Assembly: GCA_944474755.1 (NCBI GenBank)
Contig: OX104117.1
Location: forward strand, 67,137,522 to 67,201,521
DNA from: Limnoperna fortunei
Lineage: Eukaryota > Mollusca > Bivalvia > Mytilida > Modiolidae
Direction: 5' to 3'
Length of the DNA stretch: 64,000 nt
In this document: positions 26,406 to 38,173 of the stretch, piece after piece
Layout of the letters: the number at the start of each line of letters is the position of its first letter
Numbering within the stretch: position 1 is the stretch's first letter
The notes under the pieces: generated by a model
Databases searched by the model: none
What the model was told of the DNA's origin: nothing
The model's input: the letters and a program-made list of their open reading frames with translations, nothing else
Position numbers and translations under genes: made by a program

Positions 26406-27060
26406 TATCTGCCGTCCAACGCTTTTTATACTCTAATGGGGGCGTGGGATGTCAGATAGCTCTCCACTAACCAAATAGTGGATTTTGTAGATTTAACTTC
26501 AATCAAGCTAATTTGTCCATTTCTACTCTCATTTCTATTACAACCCCTTATACATTCTAACATTTTAATTTCATTTTTAACAGTTAAATGGTAGCGTCCG
26601 GGAGTTCTCCAAGCTTTGAAGAAACGTAAAATATTATGAGATCTGAAATGCAAAGAAAACCTTATCCATGTTTACACATTCGTCCACACTATTTATGGTA
26701 TTAGGTCATAAATAAATTAGCTACCATGATTTATTGCGACAGAAGGAAAATCGTTTATCACGTATTCGTTTGTTTTAAAATTAAAGTGAAATGTACATTA
26801 AAGGGGTTGTGATGAAAACGAGCTAAGAAATGGAGTAAAATTAGCTTGAATGAAGTTAAGATTATTATTTTCATGAAGTAAAATATGTAGTGAATCTTTA
26901 ATATAGTTGAACCACATGAGATTTTTTTATAACATCGAGAGATTGATAAATGCGCCGACTCGGACCAGTGTCCCAAATTCGATGTTTTGTCTATGGACGC
27001 TCAGACGCCCGACCCTCCAATCAAAGTATTAAGAAAGCGTTGGACGGCAGAAGATTCTCG
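26406..27060. mobile_element. Possible MITE with diverged terminal inverted repeats
   Basis: TCTGCCGTCCAACGCTTT at about 26407 recurs in inverted orientation near 27033-27050, and the similarity continues more weakly for about 45 bp (GGGGGCGTGGGATGTCAGA against the inverted GGGTCGGGCGTCTGA). The interior has no clear gene. Exact ends were not resolved. Confidence 0.45.
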
Positions 27061-27371
27061 GACTTTGAAGTGCTGCGTTGGCGTTCTCGCCTTATTAAGT
27101 TTGCTTGTTTTATAACGTCTTCTGTTCTCCCTGATTGGTCGAAAAAAATTGTTAACAAATTCCTCATATTTTGTTCATGGGTTTTTATAAATGCGTCTCT
27201 TCTTTTGCAATACAAAACCGAACAAGTTTTTTTTTTCGTCGCGCCTATCTTGAAATCAATATCAATATTTGTATCCACTTTATCATAGTTTGATTACCAT
27301 TACTTTCAAACGGAAATTAAAAAATACTTTCCGGAAATTAAAAAAAGAGCGTACGTCGAAAAGTTTACCTC

Positions 27372-27760
27372 GCTCTCTCAAGCGTGCGGTTTGCACACTT
27401 GTGAAAACGGTTGAAAATTATGGACGACCCTTAAATTACGCTAGGATAGATATTACTTTATTTTTGTTGATATAATATGTTCAATTTGATTACCTAAATT
27501 TAAGAAAATGTTTTAAATTCTGGTTTATCACTAATCTAAAAGTTATGGTCATGACTTGGCGTCTATTGTCTACATGGTCTTTAAACTGAAACCGCTTAGC
27601 TATATTAATAATAGCAGTTAGCGTGAATAATGCGTTAGGTGTCTTCAAACCAACTTTTTATACTTCACCGACAGGGCCGCACTACTTGTTTTTTATATAT
27701 CCTAGCGTAATTTAAGGGTCAACCGTTTTCACAAGTGTGCAAACCGCACGCTTGAGAGAA
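27372..27760. mobile_element. Fold-back element with about 60-70-bp inverted ends
   Basis: The left arm 27372-27450 and right arm 27696-27760 are reverse complements through TCAAGCGTGCGGTTTGCACA, CTTGTGAAAACGGTT and GACCCTTAAATTACGCTAGG. The left arm has 13 extra bases (27413-27425). No gene lies between. A related single arm occurs at 23876-23945. Confidence 0.8.
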
Positions 27761-29570
27761 CGGATAGTCTAATATCGTACAACTAAAACAAGACACCGTG
27801 AAACGACCACACGACCATTATCGGTAATTACCAAACATTCAATTCGTTCAAAATAAGCAATCAGTATGAGTGGCCGTTAATGTCACAATGGGGATATTTA
27901 CATTGGCATGCTTTTTTCTATCAAACTTTTTAAAACCATCACGATACATGTTAAAAGCAACGCGTTACTTTAAAAAAAATATCGCAATACTTGTTAAAAG
28001 CATCACGTGTATTACGGAAGCTTGTAGCTGCCTGCTCTTATTGCTTATAAGTCAACATATTTACATTAATTATTGTGAAAATTTATCTTAAAAACAATAA
28101 GACGACTGACGTATTACGAAAAACTAAAAATAAAAAAAAAATAAAGAGTAATTTTCTTGTCTTTATCATCTTGACATAAATTTAAATCGTTTTTATTATG
28201 TCAACAAATTGCTAAGTCGCTTTAAAATAATAAGACGACCTAATTATGTCAGTAAAGTATAGCTCCTTTTTTATAAGAGGTCTCATTACTCGTAATGGAG
28301 CAAAAACACTCTTGGTATTTTTACATATTTTCCGCTATTAAACTGCTATTTTTGTTTAATTTTTTTTCTTCTTCAACGTTCAGTTGACATTTCTACAATG
28401 TCTAATTCAATAATTTTAACACATCACTTCCGGTCATATCAAATATGCAAAAATGTTCATATTACTACCAAATATGTGATAAGGAGAGTTATATTGACGG
28501 GAGGACACGGACCAGCTTTTTTTAATGGCTAGCCATATGGACTTTCTGTTATTTAATAAAATTGTTAACTAACTGATTCTGTATTGGCCTTGTTTTAATG
28601 TTCGGTTGTCTACGGCTCTCTGGAACAATACCAGCTAACCTCATATCAATACCAGGAGCAATACAAAATCAGCCTGATAGTAACACTGAATAATTATATA
28701 AATGGAACCAGCAATCTAATTTAACTAAACGACCCAAGCAAAAAGGGGAGAGCAAGTGAAAGATTTATTTTTAACTAGACTGATGGACCAGACAACTCAC
28801 ATATTTTTGTCAAACGTGTTGCCATTACATAGATATTACAAGAATGTGCAAGAGTCACTTCTTTGTGCATACAACTGTATTTTAAATGATTGCCCATGAT
28901 GCGTCAACACATCTATATATTCTGTACTTGTATAAAATAAAGGCAGTGTGAAATTGTTTCCTTATTTAGTATTCTTTTGACATCTGTTAGACATTTGTTT
29001 GTTATTAGTGAGATATTCGTTTAATATTATTTGATAAAGCGGTTTGACGCCACTTTCAGCAATTAATCAACTATATCCGGGTGTCTAGTTCTTTAGTGTC
29101 AGATATTCGCTAGAGGCTTTATTATTAAATTTATGAGATAGTCTATTACTAAAGTATTGGAGATAATTGGGATCCAAGATATAAATTGGCCTTTAAAGAA
29201 CTAATATTTGAGTTTATTTGCATGTTGTCTGTAACTATTTGAATTTTCTGATTCGTTTTGCTGCTCTGTCGACATTTTTGATACTTCAAATGTACACTGT
29301 AAAGGAATGCAGACGAATCATTTAGGTATGGTACAAAATAGGTTTGTCTTAAATCAGTTTCTGAAAGATGATTTCAGTTAATAATTCTTAGGGGTATTAA
29401 TTGCTTTTTATTCCTCAACAACCGGCTTCAACTATACAAATAAGACCCTACGAATAAAACAAAGTTTATTTGTACGAGCCTAAGAAACTGGTGGAAATGC
29501 AAGGCACTTTCAACAATAAGGCATCCATATATAATTTTACATTATGGAGAAAGACGGAGTAAGTACTCAT
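27761..29570. other. Intergenic repeat-derived DNA
   Basis: No supported gene. Two repeat traces are present. 27936-28016 has the GCAACGCGTTACTTT and ATATCGCAATACTTGTTAAA motifs also seen near 42440-42575. 28705-28785 has a diverged copy of the GTGAAAGATTTAATTTTTAA hairpin found at 32586-32690. Confidence 0.5.
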
Positions 29571-29740
29571 GAAAAACCGTTACCTTCTGTAGGAAAAATG
29601 GCAAACCTTGTCAATAATGTTGGAGTCGAGAACACCCTTCCAAAAGTAAAGTGCCAACTCGCAACCTCCGTGATAAAAAGTCGGTGATCGGTAACAGATG
29701 ACTAACTATAACTTAACAAATCGACCACCGATATGACCCT
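29571..29740 (-). mobile_element. SINE, diverged copy
   Basis: The order of blocks (AAAAACCGTTACCTTCTGTA, GGCAAACCTTGTCAATAATG, GGAGTCGAGAACACCC, CTCGCAACCTCCGTG) follows the SINE at 37033-37299, with many changes. The tRNA-like end near 29740 is poorly preserved. It lies about 75 bp beyond the stop codon of the fibrinogen-domain gene, possibly in its 3' UTR. Confidence 0.55.
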
Positions 29741-29815
29741 TAGCTTACGATAATTAAAGCAAGCATGTAACCAAACAAATAAACATATATCAAACACTGT
29801 ATTGATGTTTTGAGT

Positions 29816-30063
29816 TTAATATCTGCGGATCATCATAACAGATGACTGAAGTGAGTAGCTCCAGCCTTTCCATCGATACCACGCAACTCCTCTGTCGATA
29901 CTGGTTTTATCATGTTTCCCTTGAAGATATTCACCGTTAAGATTGGACAAAGAGCAGTTCTCATACCACCAAGCACCGACAACTTGTTTAGCACAATTGC
30001 TTGGTCTGTTCTCCTTATCCTTTGTACTAAACGGCTTTCCATTACTGTAGCTTAATCCATCTC
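29816..30063 (-). CDS. FREP exon 5: P subdomain and stop
   Basis: Encodes GDGLSYSNGKPFSTKDKENR, CAKQVVGAWWYENCSLSNLN and the C-terminus SSVMMIRRY. The calcium-loop region reads DKEN then R where many relatives have D-x-D-N-D. The usual Cys-His before SNLNG is Cys-Ser here. Both changes lie at sites that shape ligand binding in ficolins and tachylectins. Confidence 0.88.
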
Positions 30064-33000
30064 CTGTATTTAAAGAACGAATTAACTGTCAGTAGTAAAA
30101 TGTTTGTTTAATGAAATTGTTTGTTGTATAAAGTATGATGCACAGGACAAAGAACGACTTTTCTTTATGTTTAAAATAAAATGACCAGATGGCCTAATTA
30201 GGTTTCTTAATATACAGTTTAATGTATAAAAAATTCAAGTACATATATTTATATTTACCTTAAACTAAACCAAGAAATATTTCCATTCTTTCCAAAGCCT
30301 TTGAAAATATGTTATAACTTCTAGTTACCAATGGCCATGATAGTACTTGCGTCTTAATTATTCCTGCCCTAATTGTGAGACCGATTTGTTAACATTATGG
30401 TAAAAATAGGGCATTTAATTTGACATTAAATGATACCCCGCCAAATTGCATTGTTTTTAATATTCGAGAACACATTTTACTGAATTACATATCAGCCAAC
30501 AGGAACAGCTGAGCAAGATAGCAGTCCATCTCGGAAGACAATTTTTACCTTGACCCTGAACCTATAAAAATTATTTCAAATTGGCACAACTCAAAAACTA
30601 CATATGGGCATGTGCTGGAAATTCAACCTAATCGTCATTTTATAGTACTTCGATCGCAGCTTTTTCAAGTTATCATCTGCAAAACCACAAACGGTTGACC
30701 AAAAAAAAAACTTGAATGTTACAAACTGGATTGTGCTGAAAATCGAACTTGATCTTCATTTTGTGTTATTTAATAGTGCACAAAGTTTAAATAAATTCTT
30801 TTGTCGGGTTTTCTAGTTATCATCATGAAACCACAAAGGCACGGACGGACACTCATATCCATCACAAAATACCCAGAAACTTTGTGTGGCAGGTATAAAA
30901 AGGGTTATTTTTAAGGAGTTTAAACATAATTTGAATGAAATGCTCTAAAATTATACCTTATTATGGATATACTTTTCATCGACATTTACAGAACTATTAT
31001 GCATATGCATGAATTTATGCTAGGGATTCCATCAAACGGATTTAGTCAAATATAAACTTGTTGGTTTCAATGACGATGAACAATTCAATAAATAGTGAAA
31101 TACAACAATGAAATTATAGACTTCCGTATACATACCAGCGTTTCCAGAATAAATGCCTATCGATAGTGGATAGTTTGATGCTTCGTTGCCCAGTGAAAAT
31201 GGTCTGTATACAGCATATCTTTTCTCTCCGTTCCAGTCCTGTAGCTCTATCCGTAATTCATATTGAGCTTTTGATGTTAATTGAAAGATCTTTTCATTTC
31301 CTACACAAAAACGAGTTATGAGAGTTTTTCTTGAGAAAGGAATGACGTATAGAAATCTGAACGTATCTTCATTTATAATATTGCACACATCAACAATAAA
31401 ATATTACATATTACATATAATTAAGGTATTTACCATCTCATTATTACATTGCAAGAAATTGTTCTATTTCTTTTGATTATAATTATTGTGTCGCCACTTG
31501 TTCAATTAAGCGCCTTATAAGTCTAAACTTCAAATTTTGACAAATCAGATTGCTGTAAACATGAATTTCGATCTAAACAACACAAGATGCCGGATGGGAG
31601 ATATATGATTAATAATGGAAAAGAGTAAGTTCCGATCAGAGAAAGTCACCAGCAGCCACATAATTTTGGGATCAGGACAACATAAACTTTGAAAAAGTCA
31701 TTTCTGGTATTAGAACACAAATTCCATCCGTATACCTTTGGTTTGGGACAAGATAACTGTCCGAAAGTGTTATTTATATGAAACTTATTACACCCGTATA
31801 GTTTTTGTGTTGAAGACAACACAAATAGTCAGAATAAGTTGCTATCGGTAATCAAACGTTCCCAAGCAATCATATCATTTTGAATTCAGGGAAACAAAAG
31901 TTGTCACTTGGCACGATTGAGAATTTGTATTTCCGGTTGAAAAAGTACCTAGCAATAATATCTTGTTATATGCTAGAGAAAAAGACACAAAAAAGCAATT
32001 GCTAATCAATTTATAGTTAAAACTATTTCGCAAAATAATATCATGTTCATCTTTTTGCTGACACGGTCAAACATTTACATTTGCACTCGTATTAATTAGA
32101 TTTATTAATATTCTAAATTATTTAATAAAATATCAATGGTAACACTAAATGAACAATTAAAAAATAAAATTTTTGTTTCCCATTATGATTTACAAAGTTA
32201 TTACCCAACCAGTATTCGTTTGCAACATCACCAAAACCATCTTTGTAGTCTTGCCATGACCTGTAGAAGTCCTGTTCACCATTTTGCCGTCTCTGAATAA
32301 CCTAAACATTCATTTAAACAGTCATATATTAATAAGATCAAATTAATATTAACCAATTATTATGTACTGGACACTAACAAACTTTGTACAACTCATAAGA
32401 AGAAATACTGCCAAATTAAGGATACACCTCTATACTACATGTACATAAATTCCTCGCTGAATGACTACCATTTACCCCTACGGAAACCTACAACACACAT
32501 TACATAATCTTTTCATAAATCGAAATTAACAATGAATTAAACCTAATTATTTCAAACTGACCAATGTGAATCGATAAATCTGATAAATGATCAATCTAAT
32601 CAAAATTAAATCTTTCCCAAGTAGCAACAATAACAAAAAAGGGGGAGCTTGTGAAAGATTTAATTTTTAATTAGATTGGATAAATGATATGTTTCTAATA
32701 ATAACCAGTTACTTACAAAAACAAATGTCTTATGTAAATTGTTCAATAATTAAGATTTACCGTCCAGCCTCCAGAGTCCGTAGAAAAATCACAGTAAGCA
32801 TAAAAAGGAGTAATGCCATCCGGATTCAGCTGGTATACTCCGTCTGTACAGTTCCTGTTTTTTAGATCAGTACAGTCATTTGCCCTCCCACCACATGTCT
32901 TCAATATGCCTTTTTGAAATATAAATAAATGTATTCTATTTATACATTTTTTAAATGCATGTAGTTGTTTTAAAATGTATTGCAATTGGAAGCCGCATAC

Positions 33001-36000
33001 AAAGTTATTTATTTATCTGAGTTTATAGTTTTAAGGTATATGAGATCTATTAAAAGGACAGATATCTTATTAACTGATTAAAATATCTCATTTACGTACT
33101 AGTAATTTCTTTTTTAATATACCTAATTAGTTTAGAAAATTTATAACTATTGAATAACTCTTATATTTTTAAAGATATTTGATATACTATTATACAAGAA
33201 ATCATATCGTTTATATTTAAAGAATATCTTTTAATAGACAAAAGATATCTTATAAAGTATATAAGATATTTGCATATATGATTATATTTTGTAAATGGAA
33301 TAAATATGAAAACGATTGCTAAGTGTAATGTGTATAATTTACCCTTTGAAACAGGGGCTGCTCTGGCTTCTAAAAAGCTGGCGCCAAAAAAATCGCCAAC
33401 TGCAATTTTCCGTCGCCAGTTTTGTAAAAGTGTCGCCATATTAGAAATCGCTAGATCACTATATGACATGGCGAAATTGTTTAACACTATGTAGTATGTG
33501 TGACATATTCTGTAACGTCGGACGAAATCCCCAACTTGGCCCAAGTTTGCCGGACTCTTAATTCAATTTTTCAAAAGGTTGGTCTCGAGCAGCCCGTACA
33601 CTAATTGTATTTTTTTAATCATGAAAAGATGTGTGAGTGATTTCTTGTTGGCAGAAAACCAAAATTTTACAGTAATTTATTAGAAACATCTATTCCCGTG
33701 AACGAACTTAAAACCGGAAATACTGAAAATAAAACTACGCATGTGTAAGAGTTTTCTAATTACGAAATTAAGACGGACTTCCGGTCCGGAAATCACTCGG
33801 CAACGACGTCAGTTTTCATACCTGTATTTTATTAATTACATTATAAAAAAAAAAATTTTACTACAAAAATATGATTGTTTTGTTATTTTTATAAATTAAT
33901 TAACAGCTTCAATTGTTTTATTACACGTCAACTCGTTTTTTGTGAAAGCTGCTTTTCATCAGACAACTTTGTTGATTCATTTATTGCCGATTTCCGTTTA
34001 ATAACTCCAAATAACACACATGTCACTGGATACTACACAATACACGTGTATTTACGACCATAGAAGCCGACAAAGGATCTTTAATGATGCAATCGCCGAT
34101 TACAGATAAATTTAAAACGTGCATGCATCGTTTAACACTAAAACATTGGCGCCAAAAAAATCGCCAGACGCAATATTTTGTCGCCAAATGAAAAGAAAAA
34201 TCGCAATTGGCGACATTGGCGAAGCCCAGCGCGACCCCTGTGAAAACCACGTTTGCATATACTTACTAATTGACAAATAAATTGATTACTTTAACTATGG
34301 CTATAACCACACGAAGTAAAACACGAATAAGGGTGTTGTCTGAAATCAAATAATATTTTTACACAATTTCGTTCGAAATTCGTTTATACTGCATTTGTCC
34401 TATTAGACTATTAGAACAGTTTAAATCCGATGACTTTTTTTTGTATGTGTTAAACAGTCGCTGGCTTTGAAACCAGTTTTAGCCACATAGAAATCGGTAG
34501 AGCTCGTTCGTCACAAATCACCGTTTTACGTAATGAATTTTTGATTACCAAAATACTGTGCACAATGTGTGAGGCGTAAGACTATAATAATTTTATTTTC
34601 AAGTGAAAAGAATACAAAAAAAGAAAAAATGTACTATGGGAGTAAATAGTATATTATAAATAAACAGAACGGCTCGGCACGAAAATGTCCCTGTTTCTAA
34701 GGCGTCCTTATATTGTGTTTACGTCAAATCAATTAAACACTCACAAGTATTTTGGTTGTTTCAACACTTACGACTACCCATTATAGAATCATATTAAGAT
34801 TGAAAGAGCTTTTTATTTGAAAATAATACACGACAGTACATGACAAACTCAATTAATCACTAATAATTCAATTATGTTGATTGATTGATTTTTTGTTAAC
34901 ATACAATAAATCATCGGGAGAAAATGATGGTTAACCGGAACCAAATTTTGCCTGCCACTGTAAAAGACTATTGGGTAAGGGGTGGAAAGTTTAGCCTTCA
35001 ATAGCGGCTTCTCTTTTTGAAAATCTACAAAAAGCGTCTTTATCTTGCAAAGAGTGATACTCTCCAAACACGTTACCCACTATAAGAGGATAGCATAACC
35101 ATAATACACGATAAGCAGAAATCGTATACATGTTCTATTTTTGTATACTTATTTTAAAGTAAACATTTGTGGATTATTTGTAAAATATGTATGCAACTTG
35201 ACAGAGGGCTATCTTTTAACTGTTGTTAACGTAGGTGAACATAGGCTAGGAAAATTCAAGTTAAAGGAGGTGTAAATATATAAAGGTGAGAATTCTCTGA
35301 GTTTCAGGACTTTCCGGGCATCGCATTACTTTACTTACTTTACAGGAAACAAGCATTATTCTCAAATTTAAAAAAAAACGTGTTAGTTTTCGTGTTCCGA
35401 AACAAATGAAATGTTTTATTTATTATGTTTTTAAAACTTGTCTTACTCCTTCTATTGTGTTCGGTTTGCAATTTTTCATCTGCTGATGGACGGGGGTTGG
35501 GGACTTTTGCCATATGCTCCCTCGGCGTCTAGTGTACAATTTTTGGCAAAACAATTTTCAGTTTGCACACGGACGTTGATACAAGTGAAATAATATTTTG
35601 CATATCAGACTTACTTTGTTTAATTGTTGAAGTTAAGTTATTTACCAATTCCTCGATAAAGGATTTCAGTCCGCTCTTTTCGATAAACTGCCGGTTCCAA
35701 TCCTCTCTGTCTTTAATTTTTCGGTCGTGTTTATCATTTTCGTTCTTCAACAAGTATTCAAGCATTGTATTCTTCCCTGTAAATCTATTAAGTAGAGCAT
35801 CACAAGAGTCTTTGGTTTGATTCAAACGATGTGAAAAATCTTCCGTCATGTCAGATTTCAATTCTGAAACTTTGTCGTTCAAAACTGTTTTTATTTTCGC
35901 ATCACATGTCTGGTTTACTAGTATCTCAGTTTGAAAATCAATATAATCTTTGAGCTCAGAGTTGATGCTCGTAATATCCAGTTCTGCCACAAGTGGTGCA

Positions 36001-36095
36001 CGCACATTATTCACTAACGGTATTCGAGCTTTGGTCAAAGACGCAGACTCAGCGGTAGAAACTAAAAGCATAAGGATAGCTAATAAATACTCCAT
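29816..36095 (-). CDS. Secreted fibrinogen-related protein (FREP/ficolin-like lectin), five exons
   Basis: Exons on the minus strand are 36095-35615, 32909-32761, 32301-32205, 31300-31136 and 30063-29816. They sum to 1,140 nt, that is 379 residues plus stop. All four introns have GT-AG ends and phases agree (1, 0, 1, 1). Residues 1-17 form a signal peptide (MEYLLAILMLLVSTAES). Residues about 45-155 are polar, Lys/Glu-rich and likely coiled coil, with NQT/NLT glycosylation sites. Residues about 161-379 are a complete fibrinogen C-terminal domain (CGGRANDC, GGWTVIQRR, GAWWYENC, SNLNG). Such proteins are secreted oligomeric lectins of invertebrate innate immunity that bind acetylated or other glycans. 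There is no Ig or collagen domain, unlike gastropod FREPs or vertebrate ficolins. Ligand and role are inference; the family and gene structure are well supported. Confidence 0.9.
30064..31135. other. FREP intron 4
   Basis: No coding content. It contains two loosely similar segments (near 30600-30690 and 30715-30850, each with a TTCAAC/TCGAAC, TCATTTT, AGTTATCATC, CCACAAA series). The second ends in CGGACGGACACTCATATCC, so a decayed repeat is likely. Confidence 0.45.
31136..31300 (-). CDS. FREP exon 4
   Basis: Encodes NEKIFQLTSKAQYELRIELQ through YAVYRPF to YSGNA, the B subdomain strands. The acceptor is TTTTGTGTAG and the donor GCTG|GTATGT (phase 1). Confidence 0.9.
32205..32301 (-). CDS. 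FREP exon 3
   Basis: Encodes VIQRRQNGEQDFYRSWQDYK and on to ANEYWLG, the most conserved part of fibrinogen domains. The acceptor is ATGTTTAG and the donor TTGG|GTAATA (phase 1). Confidence 0.9.
32586..32690. mobile_element. Small hairpin repeat in FREP intron 2
   Basis: The left arm AATCTAATCAAAATTAAATC TTTC (about 32591-32616) and the right arm GAAAGATTTAATTTTTAATT AGATT (about 32653-32677) are inverted copies separated by about 40 bases. Similar sequence occurs near 28705-28785 and 42820-42870, so this is a dispersed MITE-like family. Confidence 0.65.
32761..32909 (-). CDS. FREP exon 2: start of fibrinogen domain
   Basis: Encodes ILKTCGGRANDCTDLKNRNC and on to FSTDSGGWT. The acceptor is TTTCAAAAAG and the donor ACG|GTAAAT. 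It contains the first domain cysteines and the YAYCDF motif typical of the A subdomain. Confidence 0.88.
33352..34240. mobile_element. Non-autonomous DNA transposon (hAT-like ends) in FREP intron 1
   Basis: The left end CAGGGGCTGCTCTGGCTTC and the right end, read inverted as CAGGGGTCGCGCTGGGCTTC, form imperfect inverted repeats. Both flanks have the 5-base direct repeat TGAAA. Subterminal copies of TGGCGCCAAAAAAATCGCCA occur near each end (33380-33399 and 34147-34166). CAGGGG termini are common in hAT elements, but those usually make 8-bp target duplications, so the superfamily is uncertain. No transposase is present. Confidence 0.65.
35615..36095 (-). CDS. FREP exon 1: signal peptide and coiled coil
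   Basis: It starts at ATG 36095 in a good context (AAACCATGG). It encodes a hydrophobic leader and then about 140 helical residues with two Cys (in NQTCDAK and KDSCDAL) that could link subunits. The donor is the perfect consensus AAA|GTAAGT at 35614/35613 in phase 1. The open frame continues to 35529, but that tail is intronic: only the GTAAGT site gives the phase that the next exon needs. Confidence 0.85.
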
Positions 36096-36180
36096 GGTTT
36101 TTCAAACACAATTAAAAATAAATCAAACCAAGTTATGAAATGTCTATATACAAGAAGTTATCGTGAACATATACACGATG

Positions 36181-36188
36181 TATTTATA
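36181..36188 (-). promoter_or_regulatory. Candidate TATA box of the FREP gene
   Basis: TATAAATA on the minus strand, 86 bases upstream of the ATG at 36095. This would place the start of transcription near 36155 with a 5' leader of about 60 bases. It is a sequence match only. Confidence 0.4.
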
Positions 36189-37032
36189 CTTATACATACT
36201 CTGAGTCTAGGATGAGTCTATTCAGATTGTTGTCTACAGTACACTTACGTAAATTACTTGCGCGTATTTAAATGTTCACGGTCAATATCAAACTTTAACT
36301 AATCAAGCCGATGACTAAAACTTTTGGCCAAAAATGTAGGTTACTTAGAACAATTTTCTATCTGTATATTTTGGGTAGGCTTATGCGATACTATTGTTGT
36401 TTCGCTAAGGTCCTCATATGTAAGTCGATTTACGTTTTAATTCGAACATTTTTAACATTTGCTTTATCTTATGGATAGTGTGTTTTAGTCAATTAAGACG
36501 CTGTTATTGGATTCGCGAGAAGGTCACTTTAAAAGAAATTCAAGAGGTCAGAGGTGGAAGTGACGTGCCGAGAATATTTCTCCTGAAATTTCATTATTTC
36601 CTATTAATCTAGTCAAACCAGCATTTTCTTATAATTGTAATAATGGACGGCTTATGTTATTGGATGCAGTTCATGATTCTTGTTATTCAAATTCTGTTCA
36701 ACATGAGTTCGTGTGTTATTCTGTCAAAATAAAATGTGAGAGATATTTTCACGAGCCAGTTATATTTAGTTCTTTAAATATATTTTGCAACAAAAATAAA
36801 CATTTATCTATCTCGATTTCACATAGTTTTGTTCAAAAGAAAGCTAACATAGTATGTTGGCTTTTAACCGGTTAATGAAATGTAACGTTAGAAGCAGACT
36901 TCCAACCGAAACATTTCTTGTCTATGTCATTTTATAATGATACTAAACATTTGTCGCATTGGATTTGACATAGGTGTGTAAGCGCCGCTTTACCATACTG
37001 CTGTATTAAGAAATAGCCTTGTTTATTTATTT
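36189..37032. other. Upstream region of the FREP gene
   Basis: AT-rich DNA without a supported gene or repeat. Any enhancers of the FREP gene would lie here, but none can be read from the sequence. Confidence 0.4.
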
Positions 37033-37299
37033 TTGTTTGTTTTCTTGTTTGAATCGTATTTAACGACACTTTTATCATTTGTTCAGCTATATAATATCGT
37101 CCAGATTTTATTGAGGAGGAAGCCGGAGTACCCGGAGAAAACCCCGATCTTCAGTAGGAAAAGTTGCAATCCTAGTAATTATGATTGGACTCGAGCAAAC
37201 ACTACTAGCGGTGGGGCTCAAACCCGCAACATCCGTGTTGATAGACCGAGTGATCAATAATAGACGAACTACCTTAACCATTCGGCCACAGAGGCCCCA
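37033..37299 (-). mobile_element. tRNA-derived SINE, best-preserved copy
   Basis: Read on the minus strand from 37299: a tRNA-like head with GGCCTCTGTGGCCGAATGGT (A-box region) and GCGGGTTTGAGCCCCACC (B box, about 37212-37230). Next is a body containing GGGGTTTTCTCCGGGTACTC then CGGCTTCCTCC, and a tail ending in a TTTAAATACGATTCAAACAA-like stretch. The head resembles a Leu/Ser-type tRNA but is too altered to be a tRNA gene. The conserved CTCCGGGTACTCCGG core is widespread in molluscan repeats and recalls the MetaSINE type; that name is from memory, not from a search. Confidence 0.82.
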
Positions 37300-38170
37300 C
37301 CAACAAGAGGCAAACAAGGGAACATTCGAAACTAAGCTACAAAACTGAGTCTTGCTACCATAGTATATTCATAACTTTATAATTCTGTTGTACACTACAG
37401 CGCTATCTGGTGGTTTGCAATTATTATTCCAACTGCTAAATGTACGAAATCAAATTGGACATATTATGTCGTTGGCAGAAAGTCAAATGCTCTTTTTAAA
37501 TCTACAAAGCGCCCAAGTAATTTTCTTCCATTTACTTATCAGTTAATTTCTTTAGTACCAAAAAATATGATAAGAGATTCTAAGTTTCTAACTAAAGATA
37601 ATTCGATTAGACACGGTAGCTTTATAACGTTTTCCTAAACAATCTCATCAAATTTACAATTTAAACTAAATAATGTAAATTTACCGATACATCTGTGTCA
37701 GTACAGACATATAAATAGAGATTCAAGGTTTTTATATCGTTCAACAATGTAAACATCGTTTCCTCTGATAACTTATCTTAATTTATCGACTCATAATTTA
37801 GGTGCGCTCCAACGAAAGTTTACTTTTATTAACTTCTTTACAAACTTACAATCCTTGTCAAACTAAGAATACCTGAAGAAATCTAAAAGTTAAAACGTAC
37901 ACTAAACAAATGCAGAATTGTATCCTGTAACATTTCTGCAGCAATAATCGTGTCATATTTGAATCTATCATTTATTTCCCTGTCGTAACATAACAACTTT
38001 TTTATTCGAATGCTTTACTATTGATTCATTGTAAAGTTATATTGCAAAAACGTATAGTGTTCAGATCTGGAATTATTACTTAACCAGTCTTCGGATGTAA
38101 CTAGTCCCAGTTTATCAAATGTGGATGCTTTTAAATAATTGATGTTTTACAATACTTTTATTTGTTTCCG
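37300..38170. other. Intergenic DNA
   Basis: No gene, RNA or repeat structure that I can support. Confidence 0.4.
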
Positions 38171-38173
38171 GTA

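Noticed and set aside
33161..33544. A 127-codon minus-strand gene in FREP intron 1
   Set aside because: It overlaps the left end of the transposon at 33352, has low-complexity composition and no family features.
35529..35614. C-terminal extension of FREP exon 1
   Set aside because: The perfect GTAAGT donor at 35614 gives the exact phase for the next exon; the extension reads intron.
37212..37299. A tRNA gene
   Set aside because: A- and B-box-like sequences are present, but the cloverleaf is degraded and it is fused to a SINE body.
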